Assembly: GCF_028553885.1 (NCBI RefSeq)
Contig: NZ_CP067170.1
Location: forward strand, 124,001 to 188,000
From: Paracoccus aestuarii
GTDB taxonomy: Bacteria; Pseudomonadota; Alphaproteobacteria; Rhodobacterales; Rhodobacteraceae
Length of the DNA stretch: 64,000 nt
Direction of reading: 5' to 3'
Shown: piece after piece, positions 23,550 through 31,954 of the stretch
How the letters are laid out: every line of letters starts with the position of its first letter
Position numbering within the stretch: position 1 is the stretch's first letter
Translations under genes and position numbers: made by a program
The notes under the pieces: generated by a model
Databases searched by the model: none
What the model was told of the DNA's origin: nothing
Seen by the model: only the letters and a program-made list of their open reading frames with translations

Positions 23550-25532
23550 CTAGAACAGCAGTGCCTGGGGCAGGGGCACGTTCAGCACCCTGTCCAGCGT
23601 CAGATAAAAGCCCACCACCATCGCCAGCAGGCAGGCCAGATAGACCGCCAGACGGCGTGCGGTCAGGCGCCCGAACTGGCCCGTCAGCATCAGGATGATG
23701 CAGGCCGCAAGCGACGTGACGAACAGACCCAGATGCGGAAAGACCAGCGCCCAGCCCAGCATTGTGGCGGCCAGAACCAGGCCGCGCACCGTGCCGTCCG
23801 CGCCCGCGCCTTCGGCATTGATGCCGCCGTGACCGCGCAGGCTGCGCAGGATCTGCAGGACCGACAGCCCCGCCAGCGCGCCGCCGATGGCATAGGGAAA
23901 GGCCGCGGCCATGGGCGACAGGCCCCGCGCCTGCATCAGCATCACGACCGCCAGCCCTAGGAACACGACCGATCCCGCAAGGCCCGCCCGGTCTACCCGC
24001 GTCGCCGCCGCGATGCCGTCTCGGGCCAGGTCCTGGGCCACCAGCCGGCGCGCCGTGCGGCCGCGCAGCAGCGGCAGCATCATCGTCAGCAGGATCAGCG
24101 CCACGATGGCCCAGCTGATCGGCCGGTTCAGCAGCAGCTGGCCCATGAAATCGCCGCGCGCGCCCCCGATCATCCAGGCGCGCATGAAGCCCTGTTCCGC
24201 GATCTGGCCCAGGACCAGCCCCAGCACGATGGGCGAGGCGCCGAACCCCGCCAGCCCCGCGGCCCATCCGACCAGCCCCAGCACCACCATGACCAGCACG
24301 TCATGCGGGTTGGCGTGGATGGCAAAGCTGCCGATGACGGTCATGAAGGCGATCAGCGGCACCAGCATCGCCTTGGGGACATTGGTGATGAAGCGGAAGG
24401 CATAGCGCCCGATGATCAGGCCCACCGGCAGCATCAGAAGCGTGGCGATGACCAGCCCGGTCATGAAGACATAGACCGTGCCGTCGCCCGACTGGAACAG
24501 CGACGGACCTACCCGGATGCCCTGCACCATCAGCGCGCCCATGATGACCGCATCCGGCGGTGTGCCCGGAATGCCCAGCACCAGCGTGGGGATGAAGCCG
24601 CCGCCGACGGTGGCGTTGTTGGCGCTTTCGGTGGCCAGCAGGCCCCCCGGTTCGCCCTTGCCGAAATTGGCGGTGTTCTTGGAGGCGCGGCGCGCCTCGG
24701 AATAGGCGATCAGCGAGGCGATCGAGCCGCCCGCCCCCGGCAGGATGCCCACCAGCGTACCGATCAGCGACGACCGGATGAGGTTGAACCAGTTCTTGAC
24801 GGAAATTCCGATGGCCTCGAACAGGCGAAAGCCGCGCGCCTCGCCGGGGTCCAGGTGCTGGCCCGGGGTGGCGACCATGCCGATCAGCACCGGAATGCAG
24901 TAAAGCCCGATCAGCGCCGCGATGATGTCGATACCGCCCAGCATCGAGGGCATGCCCCCCGTGAACCGCATGTCGCCGCCGATGACGGCCACGCCGATCA
25001 TCGACAGGAACAGCCCGAACATGCCGCCCATCAGGCCCTTGACCAGATTGCCCTGCGACAGGGTCGCGATCAGCGTCAGGCCCAGGATGGCCAGCCAGAA
25101 ATACTCGGTCGACTGAAATGCCAGCGCCAGCGTGGCCAGCCCCGGCGCCAACGTGATCAGCAGAATCGCCCCCACCAGTCCGCCGAAGACGCTGGCGATG
25201 GTGGCCAGCGTCACGGCCAGATCGCCGTCGCCGCGCCGGGCCATGGGATAGCCGTCAAAGGTGGTGGCGATGGCACTGGGCGTGCCCGGCGTGTTCACCA
25301 GGATCGCCGCAAAGGCCCCGCCATAGATCGCGCCGGTATAGATCGCCCCCAGCATGATCAGCCCCGATGCCGGGTCCATGACGAAGGTGAACGGCACCAG
25401 TACGGCGATGGCCATGGTGGCCGACAGCCCCGGCAGGGCGCCGATGACCGTGCCGCCCAGCACCCCCAGCAGCGCCAGAAGCAGGTTCATCGGGCTGAGC
25501 GCTTCGAACAGAATGGTTGCTGCATTGGCCAT
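23550..25532 (-). CDS. tripartite tricarboxylate transporter, fused TctA-TctB permease
   Basis: 660 residues. Positions 1 to about 500 are a complete TctA large permease (IGALPGLSATMAIAVLVPFT, ILVNTPGTPSAIATTFDGYP, GILPGAGGSIASLIAYSEAR, LVLGIPGTPPDAVIMGAL). Positions about 515-660 are a TctB-like small permease with four helices (ending FYLTLDRVLNVPLPQALLF). These are normally two proteins, encoded in slc operons by separate genes (slcF and slcG). Here one chain supplies both. With the TctC binding protein encoded 77 bases upstream it should import sulfolactate. No frameshift or internal start suggests a split product. Confidence 0.88.
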   Translation of the reverse strand: MANAATILFEALSPMNLLLALLGVLGGTVIGALPGLSATMAIAVLVPFTFVMDPASGLIMLGAIYTGAIYGGAFAAILVNTPGTPSAIATTFDGYPMARRGDGDLAVTLATIASVFGGLVGAILLITLAPGLATLALAFQSTEYFWLAILGLTLIATLSQGNLVKGLMGGMFGLFLSMIGVAVIGGDMRFTGGMPSMLGGIDIIAALIGLYCIPVLIGMVATPGQHLDPGEARGFRLFEAIGISVKNWFNLIRSSLIGTLVGILPGAGGSIASLIAYSEARRASKNTANFGKGEPGGLLATESANNATVGGGFIPTLVLGIPGTPPDAVIMGALMVQGIRVGPSLFQSGDGTVYVFMTGLVIATLLMLPVGLIIGRYAFRFITNVPKAMLVPLIAFMTVIGSFAIHANPHDVLVMVVLGLVGWAAGLAGFGASPIVLGLVLGQIAEQGFMRAWMIGGARGDFMGQLLLNRPISWAIVALILLTMMLPLLRGRTARRLVAQDLARDGIAAATRVDRAGLAGSVVFLGLAVVMLMQARGLSPMAAAFPYAIGGALAGLSVLQILRSLRGHGGINAEGAGADGTVRGLVLAATMLGWALVFPHLGLFVTSLAACIILMLTGQFGRLTARRLAVYLACLLAMVVGFYLTLDRVLNVPLPQALLF

Positions 25533-25609
25533 GGTTCACCCCCTTGGACGTGGCACAGGTCCACCGCCGGGCCGCCGCGCGGGCGGTCCGGCGGCGGTCG
25601 TGATGCGGC

Positions 25610-26560
25610 CTATTGCTGCAATTGCTGGGCGATGGCGGTATAGGCCTCGATCCGCTCGGCCATGAAGGCGTCCATCTCGGCATAGGGGACGTCGATCAGG
25701 GCATAGCCGTCATTCTCCATCTGCTCGCGGAAGGAGGGGTCCTGGTTGATCTGGCCGATGATGTCGGACAGCTGGGTGCGGATCTCCTCGGGGGTCGAGG
25801 CGGGCACGCCGATGCCGCGATAAGCGCCGCCGACCATCTCGATCCCCAGCTCGCGGAAGGTGGGGCTGTCGGGGAACAGCGGGTGGCGTTCCTCGGTCGC
25901 AACGGCCAGGACGCGGGTGGCATCGCCCTGACGCACGGCCACGGTGGTATAGCCCCACAGCATGTCCACCTCTCCGCCCACCAGCGCGGTCTCGGTCGCG
26001 CCGGTGCCGGTATAGGGGATATAGGTTGTCTCGACCCCGGTCTCGTTCATGAACACCTGATTGGCGATGTGATTGGCCGAATTGGTGGCCGATCCGCCCG
26101 CCGTGACGCCCCCCGGCATCGCATTGGCCGCGTCGATCACGTCCTGCACGGTCTGGAACGGGCTGTCATTCGCGACCATCAGCGCGTCGGGGGTAAAGTG
26201 GAACATATAGACGTTGGTGATGACCTCGGTCGTATAGCCGGGGTCCTGCAGCATCGGCTGCAACACGATATGCGGCAGGTTGGTGCCCATGATCGTCTGC
26301 CCGTCGCCGCTGATGCCGTTCAGCCCGGCCCAGGCCTGCGCACCGCCCGCCCCGGGTAGATACTGCACGATCATGTCGTGGCCGGTCAGCTCGCGGAACC
26401 GCGCCTGCTGATAGCGCGCGGTCACGTCGCTTTCCCCGCCTGCGTTGAACGGGATGATGTAGGTGACCGGACCGTCCGGATAGGCCAGCGCGGCCCCCGC
26501 GGTTCCCATCAGTGCAAGGCTGGCCGCGCCGATCAGGCGCCGTGTCGTCGTTCCGATCAT
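25610..26560 (-). CDS. slcH: TctC-family substrate-binding protein of the sulfolactate transporter
   Basis: 316 residues with a signal peptide (MIGTTTRRLIGAASLALMGT, then AGAALAYPDGP with cleavage near ALA). The mature part is a Bug/TctC periplasmic binding protein: VTYIIPFNAGGESDVTAR, the PGAGGAQAW ligand loop, ATNSANHIANQVF and IPYTGTGATETALVGGEVD. The binding pocket in this family holds a carboxylate between two loops, suitable for sulfolactate. It lies between suyB and the fused permease in the same operon. SlcH naming follows the equivalent gene in other bacteria. Confidence 0.85.
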   Translation of the reverse strand: MIGTTTRRLIGAASLALMGTAGAALAYPDGPVTYIIPFNAGGESDVTARYQQARFRELTGHDMIVQYLPGAGGAQAWAGLNGISGDGQTIMGTNLPHIVLQPMLQDPGYTTEVITNVYMFHFTPDALMVANDSPFQTVQDVIDAANAMPGGVTAGGSATNSANHIANQVFMNETGVETTYIPYTGTGATETALVGGEVDMLWGYTTVAVRQGDATRVLAVATEERHPLFPDSPTFRELGIEMVGGAYRGIGVPASTPEEIRTQLSDIIGQINQDPSFREQMENDGYALIDVPYAEMDAFMAERIEAYTAIAQQLQQ

Positions 26561-26647
26561 GGGTCTCTCCTCCCGCTTCGTGAATGGTCCCGATGATGCC
26601 CGGTGCCTGCCGCCCCCCTCCTCAAAGGTGCGGCAGGCGGGCGGCCC

Positions 26648-27829
26648 TCAGGCGCTGCGATACAGTTTGGTCATCGAGAATTCCCGGTGACCCAAGGCCT
26701 CGGCGGCGGTCAGACGGCCGTTGGCGGTGCGCATGATCATCTCGATCAGGCTGTCTCCGGCCTGGTCGATGGTCATCTCGCGTGTCAGGACGCCGGTGAC
26801 GTCCACGTCGATATGTTCGGACATGGTCCGCAGCGTGCGCGGATTGCCCGAGATCTTGATGACCGGCACGATGGGGTTGCCCACCACATTGCCCTGCCCG
26901 GTCGGGAAGGTGTGGATGACATAACCGCCCGCCGCCATCAGCGTCACACATTCCGCCGCCGCCGACGAGCTGTCCATGAAATACAGCCCCGGCCCCTTCT
27001 CGGGCGTCTCGGCGGGGCCGATCGCGTCGATATAGGTCGAGCTGCGGCCGATCTTTTCGAGGTTGCCCAGGGCCTTTTCCTCGATCGTGGTCAGCCCGCC
27101 CAGGATGTTGCCCTTGGTCGGCTGGCTGTCGGAAAGATCCGAGGTCTTGAAGGCCTCGATCACGTCGTCTTGGTAGGATTGCCAGATCTGCTTGAACTTT
27201 TTGGCGGCCTCGGGGGTGGCGGCGCGGGTCTCGCAGATATGTTCGGCGCCGGTGATCTCGGACGTCTCGCCAAAGCAGCCATAGATGCCTTGCGGCAGTA
27301 GCTTGTCATACATGTTGCCGACCGTCGGGCACGAGGACAGACCCGTGGTCGTGTCGCTTTCGCCGCATTTGGTCGAGATCCAAAGATCGCTGACCGGGCA
27401 ATCCTCCTTTTGCAGCTCGCTGGCCCAGTGGACGTATTCCTTGGCCTTCCAGCTGGCTTGGCGGATCGTCTCGAAATCCCCCTTCTGCTCGATGGAAAAG
27501 CCGGTGACGGGCTTGCCGGTCTTGGCGATGCCGTCCACGATGACCTTGGTCCATTCCGGCTCGATCCCGATCACGACCACGGCGGCGACGTTGGGGTTCG
27601 CGCCGGTACCGATGATAGTGCGGAAATGCAGCTCCAGATCCTCGCCGAACTGCAGGCGGCCGTAGGCATGCGGCAGGGCCATCGTGCCCTTGACGTTGTT
27701 GGCCACCGCCTCACAGGCCGCGTTCGAGATGTCGTCGACCGGCAGGATCAGGACGTGGTTGCGCACGCCCACACGGCCATTCTCGCGACGCCATGCCTTG
27801 ACGGTCGCAGTGCTGAAATCAAGCGCCAT
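26648..27829 (-). CDS. suyB: (R)-sulfolactate sulfo-lyase, large subunit
   Basis: 393 residues of the altronate-dehydratase (UxaA) superfamily, with segments diagnostic of Suy[21 protein letters not shown] near the N-terminus, TALS-type motif [52 protein letters not shown] and [16 protein letters not shown]. With SuyA it cleaves (R)-sulfolactate to pyruvate and bisulfite. It follows suyA after 3 bases with its own AGGTGG ribosome-binding site. The neighbouring slc genes support sulfolactate over a sugar acid. Confidence 0.9.
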   Translation of the reverse strand: MALDFSTATVKAWRRENGRVGVRNHVLILPVDDISNAACEAVANNVKGTMALPHAYGRLQFGEDLELHFRTIIGTGANPNVAAVVVIGIEPEWTKVIVDGIAKTGKPVTGFSIEQKGDFETIRQASWKAKEYVHWASELQKEDCPVSDLWISTKCGESDTTTGLSSCPTVGNMYDKLLPQGIYGCFGETSEITGAEHICETRAATPEAAKKFKQIWQSYQDDVIEAFKTSDLSDSQPTKGNILGGLTTIEEKALGNLEKIGRSSTYIDAIGPAETPEKGPGLYFMDSSSAAAECVTLMAAGGYVIHTFPTGQGNVVGNPIVPVIKISGNPRTLRTMSEHIDVDVTGVLTREMTIDQAGDSLIEMIMRTANGRLTAAEALGHREFSMTKLYRSA

Positions 27830-27832
27830 GGA

Positions 27833-28120
27833 TTACCACCTTTTTGTCTTGCAGTTTTGCGTGTGGACGTGACCGCCCACATCGGCATCGCCGATCATCC
27901 GGCCGATATCCTCGCCGTATTTGATGACCGTGTCCCCCGCCTTCAGCGGCTTCAGCGCCACCTTGTGCCCGATGGGAATGTCGGCCTTGGCCGTCAGGCG
28001 GAAATCCGAATTATCGGCGGTAACTACGCATAGCATCTCGGTACCGGCGGCGAGATCCTCGACGACGACGACACCGACATTGTCCTCGCGATCATGGACC
28101 AGAAGTTGCGGAATACTCAA
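27833..28120 (-). CDS. suyA: (R)-sulfolactate sulfo-lyase, small subunit
   Basis: 95 residues, a SAF-domain protein of the UxaA N-terminal type. LLVHDREDNVGVVVVEDLAA, DIPIGHKVALKPL, GDTVIKYGEDIGRMI and the ending HVHTQNCKTKRW match SuyA. The start is TTG at 28120 with GGAGG five bases upstream; no ATG is available without running into the promoter. It is the first gene of the operon and is divergent from the GntR regulator, with a 136-bp shared control region between them. Confidence 0.88.
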   Translation of the reverse strand: MSIPQLLVHDREDNVGVVVVEDLAAGTEMLCVVTADNSDFRLTAKADIPIGHKVALKPLKAGDTVIKYGEDIGRMIGDADVGGHVHTQNCKTKRW

Positions 28121-28168
28121 GTGATCCTCCCCTTGCAGATAAACCAAAGCGGCTGCAAAGGCCATAAC

Positions 28169-28208
28169 ATACATATCATATCATATACAAGACTATTCCT
28201 ATATGTAT
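28169..28208. promoter_or_regulatory. AT-rich inverted repeat between suyA and gntR
   Basis: ATACATAT (28169-28176) and ATATGTAT (28201-28208) are perfect inverted copies 24 bases apart, with the repeated unit CATAT in the interval. The block lies midway between the divergent suyA and gntR starts and is far more A/T-rich than the genes. It is the best candidate for the GntR operator controlling both directions. Confidence 0.5.
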
Positions 28209-28256
28209 TGCGCTTCCTCGTCAGCTGGTGCTAATGCGGGAAGAAAGGATAACTGA

Positions 28257-28958
28257 ATGGCACCCCCGCTCTACCAGACGGTCATCAACTCCATCATCGC
28301 CCAAATTGCGGCGGGGGATCTGCTGCCGGGCGGCATGCTGCCCAGTGAGACGCAACTGGCTCATGATATCGGTGTGTCTCAAGGCACCGCGCGCAAGGCC
28401 CTCATGATGCTCGAACAGCATGGAATCGTCCGACGTGAACAAGGTCGAGGTACATTCGTCACCGCGCGGACGCCCGAATCGTCCCTGTTCAACTTTTTTC
28501 GCCTTCGCCCGCCAGATGGACGCGTAATCAAACCTAAGGTTCTGGAAGAGAGGATCGCAAGGCGCGCAGCCACACCCATTGAGCGTGAAACGCTGCATGG
28601 GACACCCACCGAGGTGATCGAGATTCGTCGGGTGCGCAGCCTACTGGATCGCCGCGGAGTCATGGAGACCTCCGTCATATCGGTCGACCTCTTTTCGGGG
28701 ATCGAGCGGCGCAGCCCTTTACCAAGCGCCCTCTATGTTCTGTATCAGCAGGCCTACGGGATCATTGTCCTGCATGCCGACGAGGCAATTCGTGCGTCCG
28801 TGGCGTCAATCGACGAGGCCACCTCACTCAATGTCAAGGCTGGCACTCCGCTGCTGCGAGTCGAACGTCTAGCTCGAGATGTACTCGATCGGACAATCGA
28901 GCGTCGGCATAGCCTGTATCTCACGGAGGACCTTAGCTACATGGTGCGCCTTGACTGA
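28257..28958 (+). CDS. GntR/HutC-family regulator with UTRA domain
   Basis: 233 residues. The N-terminal winged helix is canonical (YQTVINSIIAQIAAGDLLPG, MLPSETQLAHDIGVSQGTAR, KALMMLEQHGIVRREQGRGT). The rest is a UTRA ligand-binding domain, ending ERRHSLYLTEDLSYMVRLD as in HutC-type repressors. It is divergent from suyA and probably represses the operon until sulfolactate or a product binds. Other slc operons use an unrelated regulator type, so control here may have evolved separately. The inducer is unknown. Confidence 0.82.
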   Translation: MAPPLYQTVINSIIAQIAAGDLLPGGMLPSETQLAHDIGVSQGTARKALMMLEQHGIVRREQGRGTFVTARTPESSLFNFFRLRPPDGRVIKPKVLEERIARRAATPIERETLHGTPTEVIEIRRVRSLLDRRGVMETSVISVDLFSGIERRSPLPSALYVLYQQAYGIIVLHADEAIRASVASIDEATSLNVKAGTPLLRVERLARDVLDRTIERRHSLYLTEDLSYMVRLD

Positions 28959-29092
28959 ACCGCCACGACTACGCTCTAGCTTGGGGCGGATGCGAACATC
29001 CCTTAGGTGTTTGAGCTACTCACCGAAAATCGGACAGTGAAGGAAGCTACGATCTAACGTTTGCTGGTCTCCAAGAACGAGGAGATCAGGAC

Positions 29093-29386
29093 ATGAAGAA
29101 ACGCAGGAACCATGCCTCTGGGTTCAAGGCCCGCGTGGCGCTGGAGGCGGTGAAGGGCGAGCGCACGGTGTCAGAACTGGCCGCCGAATACGATGTTCAC
29201 CCGACGATAATCCACTAGTGGCAGAAGGCTCTGCTGGAGGGCGCGGCTGACATCTCCGAGCGAGGCGGCAAGAAGGCCCCAGAGGTCGATGAAGACACGG
29301 TGCGGGCGCTGCACGCGAAGATCGGGGAGCTGGCGGTCGCCAACGATTTTTTGTCACGAAAGCTCAAGCCTTGGATCGGCAAGTGA
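29093..29386 (+). pseudogene. IS3 orfA, interrupted by an amber stop
   Basis: 97 codons of a typical IS3 OrfA: the helix-turn-helix KKRRNHASGFKARVALEAVK, then TVSELAAEYDVHPTIIH. A TAG at 29216-29218 replaces the expected CAG (Gln) before WQKALLEGA, after which the frame remains open and in register (ADISERGGKKAPEVDED, the leucine-zipper region) to TGA at 29384. A single point mutation therefore broke it. Confidence 0.82.
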
Positions 29387-29394
29387 GGCGCGGC

Positions 29395-30236
29395 ATGATC
29401 GAAAAGAACCACCCGAGCCTGTCGGTTGGGTTGCAATGTCGCCTGCTGTCGATCTAGCGCTCATCGTTCTATTACGAGCCGCAGAGCGAAACGGCGATGA
29501 ACCTCGACCTCATGCTGCTGATCGACAAGCAGTTCCTGGATACCCCGTTCTACGTTGTCCGGCAGATGACGTGGCACCTGCAGAACGAGGGCCATGCCGT
29601 GAACCAGAGACGCATCCGCCGCCTGATGCGCCGCACTTTGCGGTGTCAGTCGAGTCCCCGCCTCCTCCGGCAAGACAATCCGGCACCGTCTGAACCGCGG
29701 AGGCGACAGGGCGGCCAACAGCGCACCGCACATCATCGCAATCTCCCGAATGCGCCTCGACCAGCGGACGAAGGAATACGTGGCCAGTCGCATCGCCATG
29801 GGACATTCAAAGCTCGAAGCCATCAGGATGATCAAACGATACATCGCCCGTGAAGTCTTCGGGATTATCCGTGCCCGACAAAAGAAGATCGACCAAGTAT
29901 CCGCGGCAACGTCTTGACTCACAAAAGGGCGTCCAGGGGGCACAGCTCACGTCCTTTGCCTGGACTGACCGGCTGAAGCGGGTCGGCGCCCGGAGCTCGA
30001 TGGACGGCAAGGGGCGCTGCCTCGACAACATCTTCATCGAGCACCTCTGGCGATCCCTGAAGTATGAATGCGTCTATCTGCACGCTTGGGAGACCGTCTC
30101 GCAGGCTAGAACCGGCATCGGGCGGTGGATCACTTTCTACAACCACCAGCGGCCCCACGCCGCCCATGGCGGACAACCCCCCGCCGTGGTCTACTTCAGA
30201 ACCATAGAAACCGATCAGCAGGTGCAGGCAGTAGCT
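29395..30236 (+). pseudogene. IS3 orfB (DDE integrase), split by foreign sequence
   Basis: The start region MIEKNHPSLSVGLQCRLLSI is followed by a TAG (29455-29457) where a serine codon is expected, then SSFYYEPQSETAMNLDLMLL and ALNxRRIRRLMR-type sequence to about 29,645. After the IS110 fragment the integrase core resumes at about 29,925 with SFAWTDRLKRVG, SMDGKGRCLDNIFIEHLWRS and FYNHQRPHAAHGGQPPAVVY, which includes the last catalytic Glu. The first two catalytic Asp lie in the missing part. Confidence 0.75.
29648..29916 (+). pseudogene. IS110-family transposase C-terminal fragment
   Basis: A separate frame reads SGKTIRHRLNRGGDRAANSA, then IIAISRMRLDQRTKEYVASR and MIKRYIAREVFGIIRARQKK to a TGA at 29914-29916. 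This is the conserved end of IS110 (transposase 20) proteins, whose serine (in the SGKT segment) is part of the active site. About 90 codons remain. It replaces the middle of IS3 orfB exactly, so one element recombined with or deleted into the other. Confidence 0.72.
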
Positions 30237-30537
30237 TATATTAACCGGATATCTGTCCAAGAGGCGGGGAGTAGCTCATTTCTCGGCGCGATATCGACGA
30301 TTTCGGCTTTCCGTTCCCGAATGCGACACTTAGCCTGAAGAGCTGATAACATGTCAGGCAGAGCTTCATTACCTTGCCCGATCGCATGCGACCGACAGCT
30401 TCGTCCCGCGAAGCGGCCGCCAACAGAATTAGTCACACGCGCTACTGCAACATAAGACAGATTATAAAAACTATGCGCGCGATTGCACCGTGGTGCGCGC
30501 TGCGCTAGGCCGCCCTCCGCGCCAAGGGAGAATGCCG

Positions 30538-31948
30538 ATGCGGTTCTGGACCACAATCACCCTGATCCTCGTCCTCTCGGCGGTCGGGCTGACCTACGAG
30601 ATCGCGGCAGGCCGCGTGCTGGCGCCGTTCTTCGGGACCTCGCTGGTGACATGGACATCGGTGATCGCGGTGATCCTGGCGGGATTTTCTCTAGGCAGCG
30701 CACTTGGCGGGCTGGTCGCGGATCGCGACCGGGCGGTGGCGGTGCGCGCGGTGCGGATCGCGCTGATCGCGACGGCGCTGCTGATGGCGGTCTCGCCCGC
30801 GGTGCTGGGGCTGGTCTATGCCTTGGGCGCGCGGGGCACGGGGGGGATGCTGGCGGCGGTGATGCTGGCCTTCTTTCCGGCATCGGTTCTGGTCACCTTC
30901 CCCTCGCCCTTTCTGGCGCAGATGGCGATCGAGGCCCGGCCGGGGCGCGAGGGGTCGTCCCTGGGCCTGGTGCTGGCCGCGGGCTCGCTCGGGGCGATCT
31001 TCGGGGCGGTGCTGGCGGGGTTCGTGGCGCTGCCCGTGGTGGGGTCGGTGGCGACCTTCGCGGGATGCGGGCTGGTCGCGCTGGCCTGCGTGCCGCTGAT
31101 CCGGGGGCGGGGCGCGGGCCCGGCGGGCCGGGCATGGCGGTGGCCGGGGGCTGGCGGGGCTGGCCGTGCTGGGCGTGACGGCCAGCGGGCCGATGTGCCG
31201 CCATGAATCGGGGATATCCTGCATCGATGTGCAGGTCCAGGGCGACACCGTCTGGCTGCTGTCGGACCGCACCCCGCAGGCGGCCGAGGCGGATGCGCCG
31301 GGACCGGCCATGCTGGCCCTGCCCTATACGCGCTGGATCTGGTCGCGGATGCAGGCCGATCTGGGGCCCGCGCCATCGGTCCTGTTCATCGGCGGTGGCG
31401 GCTACAGCCTGCCCGCGGTGCTGCTGGACCAGGACCCCCGGGCCCGCGCCATGGCGGTCGAGATCGACCCGCTGATCACCCGCGTCGCCCAAGGCCACCT
31501 GCCCCGCGCCGGGGCACTGATCGGGGGGGGTGACCCGCGGCTGCGCATCGCCCATGCCGACGGGCGGCTGTTTCTGAACGAGGCGACCGAACGGTTCGAC
31601 GCGGCGGTGATGGATGCGTTCTCCTCGGGGTCGGTCCCGGCGCATCTGGCCACGCGCGAGGCCTATGCCCGGCTGCGCGCGATGGTGGACGGGCCGGTCT
31701 ATGTGAACCTGATCGACCGCCCCGACGGGCCGCTGCTGCGCGGGGTCCATGCGATCCTGTCCGAGATCTATCCCCATGTCCAGGCCGTGCAGGGCCCCGT
31801 CAGCGCGCGGGGCCGGGCGAACCTGGTGCTGGCGGCATCCGACCGGGCGCTGGCCCCGCTGGCGGCGCTGCCCGACGGGTTCGCCCCGGTCGCGGTGACG
31901 CCCGCCCGCGCCTTCACCGACGACCGGGGCTGGATCGGGCATCGCTGA
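30538..31948 (+). CDS. spermidine-synthase-like membrane protein, frameshifted
   Basis: The first 200 residues form about six hydrophobic helices (LILVLSAVGLTYEIAAGRVL, FFGTSLVTWTSVIAVILAGF, FPASVLVTFPSPFLAQMAIE), typical of fused-MFS/spermidine synthase-like proteins. The C-terminal half is a SAM-type domain with PSVLFIGGGGYSLPAVLLDQ, AMAVEIDPLI and VMDAFSSGSVPAHLATREAY. The two halves lie in different frames; removing one G from the GGGGG run at 31146-31150 joins them as PGLAGLAVLG. The protein would then have about 469 residues. The start at 30538 has GGGAG upstream. Polyamine synthesis is not proven; many of this branch have unknown substrates. Confidence 0.72.
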
Positions 31949-31954
31949 GACGCC

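Larger units (their letters stand above)
29012..30278 (+). mobile_element. decayed IS3-type element carrying an IS110 fragment
   Basis: The 10-bp ends TGAGCTACTC (29012-29021) and GAGTAGCTCA (30269-30278) are perfect inverted repeats, and the flanks inside continue an imperfect match (TCGGACAGT against CTGTCCA). The 1.27-kb length is normal for IS3. Both transposase frames carry stops, and a block of orfB is replaced by the 3' end of an unrelated IS110-type transposase. No clear target duplication is seen. The element cannot transpose by itself. Confidence 0.8.

Noticed and set aside
21851-23698. 615-residue plus-strand frame opposite comC and slcC
   Set aside because: Histidine/glycine/arginine-rich antisense shadow without motifs.
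26648-28120. Altronate or galactarate dehydratase in place of SuyAB
   Set aside because: Same superfamily, but the large-subunit segments match SuyB, the small subunit is a separate 95-residue SuyA-like protein, and slcC, comC and a TTT transporter are in the operon.
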